DNA from: AA29 sp041481445
Lineage (GTDB): Bacteria > Acidobacteriota > Vicinamibacteria > Fen-336
Assembly (NCBI GenBank): GCA_041481445.1
Contig: JBGPBV010000061.1
Coordinates: forward strand, 1-37,527
Length of the DNA: 37,527 nucleotides
Direction: 5' to 3'
This document shows, piece after piece, positions 24,434-33,274 of this stretch. The notes beneath the pieces were generated by a model that was not told the DNA's origin, ran no database searches, and worked only from the letters and a program-made list of their open reading frames with translations. The position numbers were made by a program, and so were the translations under genes. Numbering within the stretch: the first letter of the stretch is position 1; each line of letters starts with the position of its first letter.

Positions 24434-25818
24434 GCGACGGGACGCGACATGAGCGCCTCCTCCTGGCGGGCGTGGAGCCCGGAGACCGCGCCGTCCAGGC
24501 GCCGGGCCACGCGGTGGGCCCATCCCGGATCCAGGCGCCACAGCTTCACGAAGAACGACGGGCGCAGGTAGAAGCGCGACCAGGCGGCGGTGAGGAGGAA
24601 GGTCAGCTCGCGCCCGGTCAGGTTCGGGTGGGTGAAGGTCGGAGTGAAGCCGTCGAAGCGCTCCCAGTCCTTCTCGTACACCGACCCCCGGAGCTGCTTC
24701 CACAGCGGCGTGCCCGGATAGACGGTGAGGAGCTTGTACTGGGCCAGCGTGGAGCCGAGCCGGGTCGAGAAGTCGATGGTGGCCGCCACCGACTCCCAGG
24801 TGTCGGCGGGCAGGCCGAGCACGTAGAAGGCCACCGTGCGGATGCCGAGGCGGTCGCAGGTCTCGACGACGTGGCGCTGATGGTCCTCCGGGATCGGACG
24901 GCGGCCGACCTTCCGCAGCGTCTCCGGCGCCAGCGACTCCACGCCGAACGTGATGTTCGCGCAGCCCGCCTCCCGCATGACCTCGAGCAGGCGGTCGTCC
25001 AGGCGGTCGAGCCGGGTCTCGCACTCGAAGCGCAGGCGCAGGCCGCGCGTGGTGATCACCCGCATCAGCTCCAGGCAGCGGTCGCGCTCCTGGGTGAAGA
25101 GGGGGTCGCGGAAGATCACGAACGGCTCCGGCCGCACCCGGCAGAGCATCTCCAGCTCGGCCAGGATGCTTCCCACCGAGCGGGAGCGGTACTGGGTGAG
25201 GATGCGGTGAGGGCAGTAGGTGCAGAACTCGGGGCAGCTCCGGCTGGCCAGCACGGGCAGGCCGCCCAGCGGCCGCGTCCAGGACCCCCACGTGCTGCGC
25301 GCGCCGAGCGCGCCGAGCAGGTCCCAGCGCGGCAACGGCAGCGCGTCGAGGTCCGCCAGCTCACGGCTGTGCACGATACCGCGGAAGTCCTCGCCCGCGG
25401 CCAGGCGCATGGCCGCCTCCTCCGGCTCGCCGTAGATCACGAAATCGGAGTGATCGACGAACAGGTCGGGCAGCTTGGAGGCGGCCAGGCCCACGAACCC
25501 GACGCGGGTCCCCCGGGCGCGGGCGGCATCCGCCCAGGCCCTCTCCTGCCGGTGGTCGACGAGCGACGACAGGACCAGGGCCACGTCGCCCTCGACCACG
25601 TCATCGCGCGTGAACGCCACCTCGTGCCCGGCCTCCGCGAAGACGGCGGCCAGGTAGCCCATCGTGATGCTCGGCACGTCGTTGATGCGACGCCGCAGCC
25701 CGGAGACGAGCGCGGTCACGCCCGAGATCGGGCGCAGGCGCGCGCCGTAGCCGCCGACGACCGTGTCCTTGTGGACGAAGCCCTCGGCCCCCTTGAGGTC
25801 CGCCAGCACCACCCTCAT
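24427..25818 (-). CDS. B12-binding-type radical SAM protein
   Basis: This 463-residue protein has an N-terminal Rossmann-like region resembling cobalamin-binding domains (ITMGYLAAVFAEAGHEVAFT, then VYGEPEEAAMRLA-like IYGEPEEA). The classic D-x-H-x-x-G motif is not visible, so cobalamin use is uncertain. The radical SAM domain carries the [4Fe-4S] ligands C195, C199 and C202 in RSCPEFCTYCPH, followed by FRDPLFTQ, ITFGVESL and FYVLGLPADTWES. The C-terminal helical region is unassigned. A Shine-Dalgarno GGAGG lies five bases before ATG 25818. It leads the DegT-DedA operon; relatives methylate or rearrange lipids and natural products. The substrate is unknown. Confidence 0.88.
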   Translation of the reverse strand: MRVVLADLKGAEGFVHKDTVVGGYGARLRPISGVTALVSGLRRRINDVPSITMGYLAAVFAEAGHEVAFTRDDVVEGDVALVLSSLVDHRQERAWADAARARGTRVGFVGLAASKLPDLFVDHSDFVIYGEPEEAAMRLAAGEDFRGIVHSRELADLDALPLPRWDLLGALGARSTWGSWTRPLGGLPVLASRSCPEFCTYCPHRILTQYRSRSVGSILAELEMLCRVRPEPFVIFRDPLFTQERDRCLELMRVITTRGLRLRFECETRLDRLDDRLLEVMREAGCANITFGVESLAPETLRKVGRRPIPEDHQRHVVETCDRLGIRTVAFYVLGLPADTWESVAATIDFSTRLGSTLAQYKLLTVYPGTPLWKQLRGSVYEKDWERFDGFTPTFTHPNLTGRELTFLLTAAWSRFYLRPSFFVKLWRLDPGWAHRVARRLDGAVSGLHARQEEALMSRPVAC

Positions 25819-25850
25819 GTCACCCTCCCTGTCCGCGGGACGAAAGCGGG

Positions 25851-26246
25851 CTACTTGGACTTCGGAGAGGGCTTGGCGGTGTGGGACGCGGACAGCCGGA
25901 TGCTGCTGGCCTGCTTCTCTCCCGCGTCGTCGGTGTACTTCACGGACACCTTGGCGCCGGCGTGGCCGGACAGGTCGTCGAGGCCGACGCTCTTGGAGCC
26001 GTCCCACACGCGGGCCTCGGTCGCGCTGAACGTCCAGGTCGCCTTCGTGCCCTTGACCGTCACCGTCTTCGCGGCCGAGTCGTACGACTCGAGCGTCCCG
26101 CTCACGCTGTGGGTCACCGGCTTGGCCGCGGCGGGGGACTTGGCCGGCGCCGGGGACGCCGGGGGCTTCGTGTCCGCGCTCGCGGTCGAAAGGGACAGCG
26201 CGGCGGCGAGGAGCGACACGTTCGCGAGGGTGACCATGATGCGCAT
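25851..26246 (-). CDS. Small secreted OB-like protein, function unknown
   Basis: This 131-residue protein has a signal peptide (MVTLANVSLLAAALSLSTASA), an Ala/Pro/Lys linker, and a beta-rich domain (SGTLESYDSAAKTVTVKG to KVSVKYTDDAGEKQASSI) with the rhythm of small secreted DUF5666-like proteins that coat or stabilise. I cannot assign a role. GGAGGT lies five bases before the ATG at 26246. It lies just upstream of the radical SAM gene on the same strand, with a 32-base gap. The 267 bases between it and the histidine kinase start show no further feature that I can support. Confidence 0.8.
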   Translation of the reverse strand: MRIMVTLANVSLLAAALSLSTASADTKPPASPAPAKSPAAAKPVTHSVSGTLESYDSAAKTVTVKGTKATWTFSATEARVWDGSKSVGLDDLSGHAGAKVSVKYTDDAGEKQASSIRLSASHTAKPSPKSK

Positions 26247-26513
26247 CGAGGACCTCCAGGGCCGGCGCGAAGGCCGGCGCCGCATCGGCACTCCAATGGC
26301 CGTGCCACCGGCGCCCGGCCTGGCCGGGGATGTGCAAGTGACTGGAGGCCCGGGGAGTTGCCGGGCAGATAGCACGGACGGCCGGGGTCGCCCAGAGCGC
26401 AGGCGCGCCACACCGCGGCGTCCCTGCCGCGCGCGGGAGGGAGGGACGTCGGATTGACCACGGCCGCGGACGGCGGCATCGTAGAACCACCGGGCGCCGC
26501 GCCCGGAGCCACG

Positions 26514-28059
26514 ATGACCGGCCTTCCCGACGTCCCCCGCCGCGCCGGGCTCTCCCTGCGCGTGCGGCTCCTCTTGATGGTCGCGCTCAGCGCGGCCCTC
26601 GTGGTGGGCGGGACGACCTACGTGCAGCGGCGCATCATCGTCAGCGCGGTCGAGGAGGAGGCCCTCGACGCCGCGGGCGCCACCGCCCTCGGCGTGGCCG
26701 CCGAGCTGACCGAGCGCGAGGGACTGCCCTCGCCGGCCGAGCTCGACGACATGCTCGCGGACTTCCAGCGCATGGTGCCGGCGGTGCGCGCGCTCACCGT
26801 CACGCGCGTGGACGACGACGGCAGCGTCAGCGTGACCTCCACCACCGACCGCCAGGCCCCGGAGGGGGTACGCGTGCTGTCACGCGAAGCCATCGCCACC
26901 CGCGAGCGCGCCGTCTCCGAGATGCTCCCCGGCTCCGAGCGGATGGTGGCGGTGCCCCTCGAGCGCGACCACCGGCCCTACGGCGCGGTGGTGGTCTCGA
27001 TCTCGATGGGGGCGGTCGAGCGCGTGCGCGGCGAGGTGCGGACGGCGGCCCTGCTCTTCATCCCCCTTGCCACCCTGGTCCTCACCGCCATGCTGCACGC
27101 CCTGTCCCGCGACCTCGTGCTCTCGCCGGTGGAGGGCATCCTGGCCACCATGCGCCGGGCCGCCGCCGGCGACCTCTCCGCGCGCGCGCCCATCCGCCGG
27201 CGCGACGAGATCGGGGCGGTGGCGGACGGGCTCAACTCCATGCTCGAGCGCGTGTCCGACTTCAACGCCGCCCTCCAGCGCGAGGTGCAGCGGGCCACGG
27301 AGGAGCTGCGCGAGAGCAACCGCCAGCTCGGCGAGAGCGCCCAGCGCCTCTTCGCCGCCCGGCGCGACCTCGCCCGCAGCGAGCAGCTGGCGGTGGCCGG
27401 GCAGATGGCGGCGGAGGTGGCCCACCAGATCGGGACCCCCCTCAACCTCATCTCCGGCTACGTGCAGATGATGCAGGCCGACCTGTCCGACGACTCCTCG
27501 CCCGCCATGCGCCTGCGCATGGTCCAGGAGCAGATCCGGAAGGTCACCACCATCGTGCAGGGCCTGCTCGACCAGGCGCGCCGTCCGCGGCTGAACAAGA
27601 CCGAGGTGGACGCGGGGGAGCTGGTGGGGGGAGCCTGCGAGCTGGCCCGTCCCTCCCTGGCCGCCGCCGGGATCGCCCTCCGCACCGCGGTCGCGCCCGG
27701 GCGGCTCCTCCTCGAGGTCGACGCCGGACAGATCGAGCAGGTCCTGCTCAACCTGATCACCAACAGCATCGACGCCATGCCCGAGGGCGGCGACCTCCTC
27801 GTCACCGCCGGCCTCGGCGGCGGCCACGTCGAGATCGCGGTGACCGACTCCGGGGCCGGCATCGACGCCCAGCACGTGTCGCGCGTCTTCGACCCCCTCT
27901 TCACCACCAAGCCGCGCGGCAAGGGCACCGGCCTCGGCCTCACCATCGCGCGCGACGTGGTGACCGCGCACGGGGGCACCATCACCGTCAGCAGCCGCCC
28001 CGGGGAGGGGACGGAGGTGAAGGTGCGCCTGCCCGAGGCCGGCCGCGCGGAGCAGAAGC

Positions 28060-28067
<8 letters not shown>
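26514..28067 (+). CDS. Membrane sensor histidine kinase
   Basis: This 517-residue hybrid-free histidine kinase has two transmembrane helices (about 18-34 and 179-196) flanking a periplasmic sensor of about 140 residues that is rich in negative charge. A HAMP domain (about 205-260), a coiled coil, HisKA with H304 in AAEVAHQIGTPLN, and a HATPase_c domain with N-box NLITNSIDAMPEGG, DSGAGI, and G-boxes TTKPRGKGTGLGL follow. It overlaps its response regulator by 8 bases, so it is a cognate two-component pair. ATG 26514 has GGAG five bases upstream; an in-frame TTG at 26454 is an alternative. The signal is unknown. Confidence 0.94.
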
Positions 28068-29415
<1,348 letters not shown>

Positions 29416-29454
29416 AGACGACGGCACGCGATGGTCCTGCTTATGAAGCCGGAC

Positions 29455-29468
29455 GCAGGCTCCCCTGC
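29455..29468. terminator. Small hairpin between converging genes
   Basis: GCAGG-CTCC-CCTGC forms a 5-bp stem with a 4-base loop, 39 bases after the response regulator stop and beside the end of the cassette array. It has no T-tract. It may instead be the remnant of a truncated attC-like site (R''-like GGCTAAC on the minus strand at 29472-29478). Confidence 0.3.
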
Positions 29469-29472
29469 CTCG

Positions 29473-29817
29473 TTAGCCCTTGGCGTCCCAATGGAATCGG
29501 TGAAGTGCCCGGTGCACGACCGGCGCGAGAATGATGCTCGCGACGACGAGGAAGACCATGCCGGCATACAACGCATAAAGACCCGCGAAGGCCTTCCCGC
29601 CCGGTGTCACCGGAGACCAGATCGGTCCCATGCCTCCGAGCAGCATCGATGCGTTGAGAAAGGCGTCCAGCCAGCTGAGCCCCTCGAAGTAGACATAGCC
29701 AGCCATACCGCCGATCAGGGAGCCCACGATGACGAGCACGGCGATCGCGAGATGCTTTCCTACCCTCCACAGGAATGCGCTGCGGGAGAGGAGCGGTTGT
29801 CGGCGATGCTCGTACAT
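29473..29817 (-). CDS. Two-helix membrane protein resembling a potassium-channel pore
   Basis: This 114-residue protein has one transmembrane helix (about 22-44), a re-entrant-like segment (LSWLDAFLNASMLLGGMGPI, 47-66) and a second helix (75-103), ending with a basic tail. The order TM1, pore loop, SPVTPGGKAFAGLYALYAG, TM2 mirrors two-helix K+ channels (VTPxGKxFAxLYALxG). The selectivity filter TVGYGD is replaced by LGGMGPI, so potassium selectivity is not expected. Its TAA stop lies in an R''-like GGCTAAC. It starts 14 bases after the DHFR-like gene. It is a small cassette-type gene of unproven function. Confidence 0.72.
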   Translation of the reverse strand: MYEHRRQPLLSRSAFLWRVGKHLAIAVLVIVGSLIGGMAGYVYFEGLSWLDAFLNASMLLGGMGPIWSPVTPGGKAFAGLYALYAGMVFLVVASIILAPVVHRALHRFHWDAKG

Positions 29818-29831
29818 GGCGTCTCGCGAAG

Positions 29832-30386
29832 CTACCGCGCGACTTCATAACGCAGTCGAACGACTCCGTCCGGGTACTTCTTGGATGAGCGCAAGCGAAG
29901 CGGCACATCGCGATGGCGCGGCGCCACGAGTGGAATCCCCTCGCCGATGAACACCGGAATGACATGGATGTCGAACTCATCGATCTCCCCCGCATCGAGG
30001 AAAGAGGCGATCAACTCTCCGCCCCCCATCATCCAGATCTGTTTGCCCGACGTCGCGCGCAGACGCTGCGCGAACGTCTTCACCGGTTCTGATACGAATG
30101 TCGCGCCAGGCGCCGCTCGTTTCGGCGGCTTCCGCGAGAACACGTAGTTGGCGAGCTTCGTGTCGAACAAGCCCTTGGTCTTGCCGTGTCTCTTGTAGTA
30201 GTTCAGGAGCCAATCGTAGGTCTTGCGTCCCCACAGGATCGTGTCGATCGTCGGGTAGAACTCGCGCATGCCGTAATCGACGGTGCGAGGCCGGCGATTG
30301 AGCCATTCGACGTCGCCGTCCGGCCTGGCAATGTAGCCGTCCGCGCTCGTCGCGATATAGACGATGATCTTTCGTCTTGGCGTCAC
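29832..30386 (-). CDS. Dihydrofolate reductase-like (RibD C-terminal) reductase
   Basis: This 184-residue protein of the DHFR/RibD-C superfamily starts at GTG 30386. It reads KIIVYIATSADGYIARPDGDVEWL, ILWGRKTYDWL, TKLANYVFSRKPPK, IWMMGGGELIASFLDAGEIDEFDIHVIPV and GEGIPLV. These match YyaP/YwjB-like reductases, which use NADPH on unknown, often pyrimidine-related, substrates. Length is normal. The gene is one base downstream of DinB and 14 bases upstream of the channel-like gene. DHFR-like genes are frequent integron cargo. GC content is lower than the window average. Confidence 0.88.
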   Translation of the reverse strand: MTPRRKIIVYIATSADGYIARPDGDVEWLNRRPRTVDYGMREFYPTIDTILWGRKTYDWLLNYYKRHGKTKGLFDTKLANYVFSRKPPKRAAPGATFVSEPVKTFAQRLRATSGKQIWMMGGGELIASFLDAGEIDEFDIHVIPVFIGEGIPLVAPRHRDVPLRLRSSKKYPDGVVRLRYEVAR

Positions 30387-30387
30387 G

Positions 30388-30912
30388 CTACTCCCGAGCG
30401 AACCTCGTCCACTGCCAGACACCCCCGGCGACGGTTCGCGGGAGCCGGTGCCCCAGCTGCCGTGCCACCATGACCAGCTGTCCCCGATGATGACCCTCGT
30501 GCGCGGCAAAGTAGCTCAGGAAGTGCTCCAGGTCCGTCGGGAAGTTCTGCCACGTCGCCCGGGGCACGCGGCCACCACGGGCGATGCCCAGTTCAATGAG
30601 GCCAATCATGCCCTTGCTGCTGCGCGACAACGCCCGCACCAACTCTTTCGGTTTGACCCGACGCACGTCGACCAGCCGCGGCACTTTGACGCCATGTCGA
30701 GCGCCCATGCTTCTGATCCAACTACACCGGCTGTTGTGGATGTGGGCGGCAATCATCCCGACGGTCAGCCGCGAGATGCCCGGGACCGGCCTCGACCAGA
30801 CGGCAGCGGGGAGCTGTTCGACAAGGTAGGTCGTCGCCCGGTTGCTCGTCCGCCATGCGGCAAGGATCGCCCGACCAGGCTCGAGCTCTCTCGCCACATC
30901 AGTTCCTTCCAT
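30388..30912 (-). CDS. DinB family protein
   Basis: This 174-residue four-helix-bundle protein of the DinB/YfiT superfamily has metal-binding histidines H57/H59 (IAAHIHNSR) and H138, H141 and H142 (HEGHHRGQL). Members include thiol-dependent transferases (bacillithiol or mycothiol S-transferase-like) and uncharacterised stress proteins. The start at 30912 is chosen as the first methionine after the attC-like site; upstream in-frame sequence reads NNGSKLTKPAA, which is the translated repeat arm, not protein. It is a common cassette-type cargo family. Confidence 0.87.
   Translation of the reverse strand: MEGTDVARELEPGRAILAAWRTSNRATTYLVEQLPAAVWSRPVPGISRLTVGMIAAHIHNSRCSWIRSMGARHGVKVPRLVDVRRVKPKELVRALSRSSKGMIGLIELGIARGGRVPRATWQNFPTDLEHFLSYFAAHEGHHRGQLVMVARQLGHRLPRTVAGGVWQWTRFARE
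30391..30444 (-). repeat. Weak third inverted repeat at the DinB 3' end
   Basis: On the plus strand CTCCC-GA-GCGAACC pairs with GGTTCGC-GGGAG (12 bp with a two-base bulge, 28-base loop). Minus-strand GTTCGCT and CGCGAAC would be R'-like and R''-like boxes, and DHFR follows immediately. It lies within coding sequence and lacks the usual spacers, so it is only a candidate degraded attC. Confidence 0.25.
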
Positions 30913-30929
30913 CCGCCCTTCGAATGTAC

Positions 30930-31009
30930 GCCGAACACTGGGTCGAGCGGCGAAGCCCGCGTCCATGCTAGCGGCCGCGGGCTTCGTCAGCTTCGACCCG
31001 TTGTTGTGG
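30930..31009 (-). repeat. attC-like site 2, between the GNAT and DinB genes
   Basis: Imperfect palindrome of 80 bp. Outer stem GGGTCGA/TCGACCC (30940-30946 with 30993-30999), inner stem CGAAGCCCGCG with 30976-30986 (11 bp perfect), interior loop of 4 versus 6 bases, 14-base apical loop. The R'-like box is minus GTTCGGC (30930-30936), the R''-like box minus CCACAAC (31003-31009). The GNAT stop lies inside it, and DinB starts 18 bases after it. Confidence 0.6.
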
Positions 31010-31538
31010 GGCCCTTGTGCGCATGCTCCTTCCACATTTCTCTCGTGATGGCCCAACGCTCGTGATCTCGCCACCGACCGCCCACCTTCAGGTATTTCCT
31101 TGAAAACCCCTCACGCCGAAAACCCAAGCTCTTGATCAGAGCCTTGGAGGCGATGTTCCCAGGCTGAATGTTTGCCTCCAGCCGATGAAGGCGCAGAGCC
31201 GAGAACGCTCGGGCGAGAATCGCTTCGAGCCCATCTCTCATGAATCCTTGGCGAGCATGACCCGCGTGCGCGTAGAACCCAAGATAGCCCGACTGGAAGG
31301 CGCCACGCACTACCTCGCTGATGTTCACGACGCCCACGATCTCGCCCGTGTCCCGCCGTCTGCACACGTGCGCGACTATCTCCCCACGCCGACTCCGCAG
31401 CAGATATCGCGCCCAAGCCTCAGGAGTCCGAGGAGCGTAGACCCAAGGGCGATGCAGGTGCCTGCTTACACGCACCAGCTCCAATAACTCCGGCACATCC
31501 GTCGGCCTTGGCGCAACTAGCACGAGCCGTTCAGCCAT
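30987..31538 (-). CDS. GNAT N-acetyltransferase (RimJ/RimL-like)
   Basis: This 183-residue GCN5-related acetyltransferase begins RLVLVAPRPTDVPELLELVRVS. It has GEIVGVVNISEVVRGAFQSGYLGFYAH and the acetyl-CoA loop region ARQGFMRDGLEAILARAF, followed by LHRLEANIQPGNIASKALIKSLGFRREG. These are the RimJ-type signatures (N-terminal protein or small-molecule acetylation). Length is normal. The gene lies between attC-like sites 1 and 2, with its start 21 bases after the R' box of site 1 and its stop inside site 2, as expected for a single cassette. Confidence 0.92.
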   Translation of the reverse strand: MAERLVLVAPRPTDVPELLELVRVSRHLHRPWVYAPRTPEAWARYLLRSRRGEIVAHVCRRRDTGEIVGVVNISEVVRGAFQSGYLGFYAHAGHARQGFMRDGLEAILARAFSALRLHRLEANIQPGNIASKALIKSLGFRREGFSRKYLKVGGRWRDHERWAITREMWKEHAHKGPTTTGRS

Positions 31539-31558
31539 TCAGCGGTGGTATGAGGTCC

Positions 31559-31621
31559 GCACAACGCTGGGTTCAGCAGCGAGGCTCCATCCTGGCCATG
31601 CCTCGTCCTGCATTGTTGGAC
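31559..31621 (-). repeat. attC-like site 1, between the 166-residue gene and GNAT
   Basis: 63 bp. On the plus strand GCAGCGAGGC (31576-31585) pairs with GCCTCG-TC-CTGC (31600-31611), with two unpaired bases resembling extrahelical bases. R' is minus GTTGTGC (31559-31565), R'' is minus GTCCAAC (31615-31621). The R'/L' 26-mer matches that of site 2 at 19 positions. It starts 13 bases after the upstream stop. Confidence 0.65.
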
Positions 31622-31634
31622 GGTGCCCACAGAC

Positions 31635-32135
31635 TCACTCTACCCACATCAGGATGCGTGCACCGCTGGCGTGCGCGTGGTCGACCAGCAGGATCGGTCC
31701 GCGCCGGTCGATGTCTTCCAGCGGAAGTTCGACTCGATCAGCTTCAAACTCGGTGTCCGCGAGTAACGGCGTTAGCTCGCCCAGATACCGGAGACCTCCG
31801 CGCTTTGCGACTCTGAGCACGGCAAGTGGTACATCCACGCGAACGACACGACGAGAACGGACGTCCGAGATCAACGCCTTTACGCTTCGCCCAGGCTCTT
31901 GCGCACTCTCCGAAAGCCGGTGTGGGACAGGTGCTTGCCCATCTCGTACGTCTCGCAAGGGCTGCTGGCCAACGAAGCGTGCCGCTTGGCTCTCGATTTC
32001 AGTTGCTGCGGCGTCCGCTGAGGCCGGCTCGGCGGCGACATGTCGACGGATGAAGCTCGCGGCACTGGCAAGCAGGCCGACACCCAGCCCACCCAGTATT
32101 ACGAACGCGGCAGCGACCGCCTGTGTCTTGCTCAT
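31635..32135 (-). CDS. Membrane-anchored protein of unknown function, cassette 1
   Basis: This 166-residue protein has one N-terminal transmembrane helix (about 7-27), an alanine-rich linker, and a soluble domain at 84-166 (KALISDVRSRRVVRVDVPLA, LRYLGELTPLLADTEFEADR, ending GARILMWVE). The rhythm VRVDVPLAVLR to ILLVDHAHASGARILMWVE vaguely recalls C-terminal SHOCT-like segments of YvlB/DUF4097 proteins, but this is weak. It has the typical AAGG Shine-Dalgarno 8 bases before ATG 32135. It is the first gene of the proposed cassette array and is delimited by complementary R boxes. Confidence 0.7.
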   Translation of the reverse strand: MSKTQAVAAAFVILGGLGVGLLASAASFIRRHVAAEPASADAAATEIESQAARFVGQQPLRDVRDGQAPVPHRLSESAQEPGRSVKALISDVRSRRVVRVDVPLAVLRVAKRGGLRYLGELTPLLADTEFEADRVELPLEDIDRRGPILLVDHAHASGARILMWVE

Positions 32136-32167
32136 CGGACCCGCCTTCCGTCACTGCCAACACGCCC

Positions 32168-32174
32168 GTCCAAC
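32168..32174 (-). repeat. R'-like box at the start of cassette 1
   Basis: Minus-strand GTTGGAC fits GTTRRRY exactly and is the perfect complement of R'' GTCCAAC at the other end of the same cassette, as integron recombination predicts. No hairpin partner is visible upstream, so it is an attI-like site, a secondary site or a truncated attC. Confidence 0.5.
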
Positions 32175-32199
32175 ACTTAGTATTCGAGTCTACGTGTCT

Positions 32200-32208
32200 A
32201 TTATCCCA
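32200..32208 (-). promoter_or_regulatory. Extended -10 promoter reading into the cassette array
   Basis: Minus-strand TGG-GATAAT (32200-32208) lies about 26 bases upstream of the R'-like box. Its transcript would enter all five minus-strand genes. The plus-strand flank 32209-32371 contains no gene that I can support. Confidence 0.45.
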
Positions 32209-32371
32209 GCGCGCGCCACCCAGGATAGTCGACAGCCAGGCGGGGACAGGAATCGGGCGACGCCTGCGGATGGCCCGACATGCAGGCGAGAGGCTGATTC
32301 ACATCGCGGCGAGTTGGGCTGCGAGAGCCGAGGGGACGGGCGCAGGGTCGAGGCGCCGTCCGGCCGCGGTC

Positions 32372-33274
32372 TTACACGACGCTGGGAACCGCCGGCGCGT
32401 GGCGCAGGCCGTCCCGGCCGGCCGACTTGACGTCGCGCAGCATGCGGTCGGCCGCGCGCAGCATCTCGTCGATGCTGTGGGGAGACCGGGCGAACGTCGC
32501 CGCGCCGAGGCTGACCGTCACCGGCGCCGCCTCGCGCAGGTCGGCCGGCGCGCCCGCCTCCGAGGCCGCCTGGACCAGCACCAGCCGCAGACGATCGAGG
32601 ACGGCTTCTATCGACCCGGGATCCATGTCCGGGAGGAGGACCGCGAACTCGTCGCCGCCGAGGCGGGCGCAGGCGTCCACCGCACGGGTCGAGGCGCGGA
32701 GGGAGGCGCCCAGCCCGGCGAGAAGGCGATCGCCGGCCTCGTGCCCGCGCAGGTCGTTCACGTCCTTGAAGCGATCGACGTCGATCATCGCCACGGTGAG
32801 GGGCCGGCCGGTGCGGGCGCTGCGCGCGATCTCGCGGCGCGCGACCTCCAGGAACCCGCGGCGGTTGAGCAGGCCGGTGAGGGCGTCCGTGCGGGCGAGG
32901 CCCGACTCGCGGCGGAGCCGCCGGCGCACCGTCGCCACCAGCAGGGCCACCGTCGCGAACACCGCAAGCTCCATCGCGACGTTGACGGCCTCGACCGCCG
33001 GACGCGGCGCGTAGGCGCGCGTCGCCACGTCCGCCGCCCATGACGCGATCGCGCTGGCCAGGGCCAGGGCGAGGCCGGCCCCCGCGCCCAGGAACCAGGA
33101 GGCGAACCAGATCGGCAGGAAGTAGAACGGCGTGAAGTGCAGCTCGTATCCCGTGAGCTCGTCGCCCATGCCGACCACCGCCACCGCCATCAGCCCCAGG
33201 CCGAACACGACGCCCGCCGGGAGCCCGTCGATCCAGCGGGCGAAGCCGGTACTGATGGCCGGGCGCTCGCTCAT
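32372..33274 (-). CDS. Membrane-anchored diguanylate cyclase (GGDEF)
   Basis: This 300-residue protein has five to six N-terminal transmembrane helices (about residues 15-130) of unknown sensory type, then a GGDEF domain (about 140-295) that makes cyclic di-GMP from GTP. The active-site motif is intact (ARLGGDEFAVLL), and an inhibitory I-site RAVD lies five residues before it. VDRFKDVND is the usual metal-binding region. The start overlaps the MprF-like gene stop (ATGA), so the two are co-translated. It could couple c-di-GMP levels to envelope changes. Confidence 0.93.
   Translation of the reverse strand: MSERPAISTGFARWIDGLPAGVVFGLGLMAVAVVGMGDELTGYELHFTPFYFLPIWFASWFLGAGAGLALALASAIASWAADVATRAYAPRPAVEAVNVAMELAVFATVALLVATVRRRLRRESGLARTDALTGLLNRRGFLEVARREIARSARTGRPLTVAMIDVDRFKDVNDLRGHEAGDRLLAGLGASLRASTRAVDACARLGGDEFAVLLPDMDPGSIEAVLDRLRLVLVQAASEAGAPADLREAAPVTVSLGAATFARSPHSIDEMLRAADRMLRDVKSAGRDGLRHAPAVPSVV

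Larger units (their letters stand above)
29431..32210 (-). mobile_element. Integrase-less integron-type gene cassette array (CALIN-like), proposed
   Basis: Five small genes lie on the minus strand in a GC trough (34 of 60 at 29941-30000, 30 of 60 at 31081-31140). Two attC-like imperfect palindromes (31559-31621 and 30930-31009) sit exactly between gene stop and next start, as in integron cassettes. The 26-base R'/L' arms of the two sites match at 19 positions. Each cassette begins with an R box complementary to the R'' box of its own attC: GTTGGAC (32168-32174) versus GTCCAAC, and GTTGTGC versus CCACAAC. A promoter (32200-32208) reads in. No integrase is in the window. Confidence 0.6.

Noticed and set aside
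26300..26400. Sigma-54 type -24/-12 element before the histidine kinase
   Set aside because: The GG and GC pairs are 11 or 14 bases apart instead of 10, so it does not fit.
30913..31070. Longer DinB protein including KLTKPAA tail upstream
   Set aside because: That part is the translated attC-like arm, and the first good methionine after it is at 30912.
29431..32210. Integron integrase gene (intI)
   Set aside because: No tyrosine recombinase motifs are seen anywhere in the window, so the array is described as integrase-less.
32370..32400. Third copy of the attC-like CGCTGGG arm near the GGDEF stop
   Set aside because: Only about nine bases match and it lies in coding sequence with no pairing partner.
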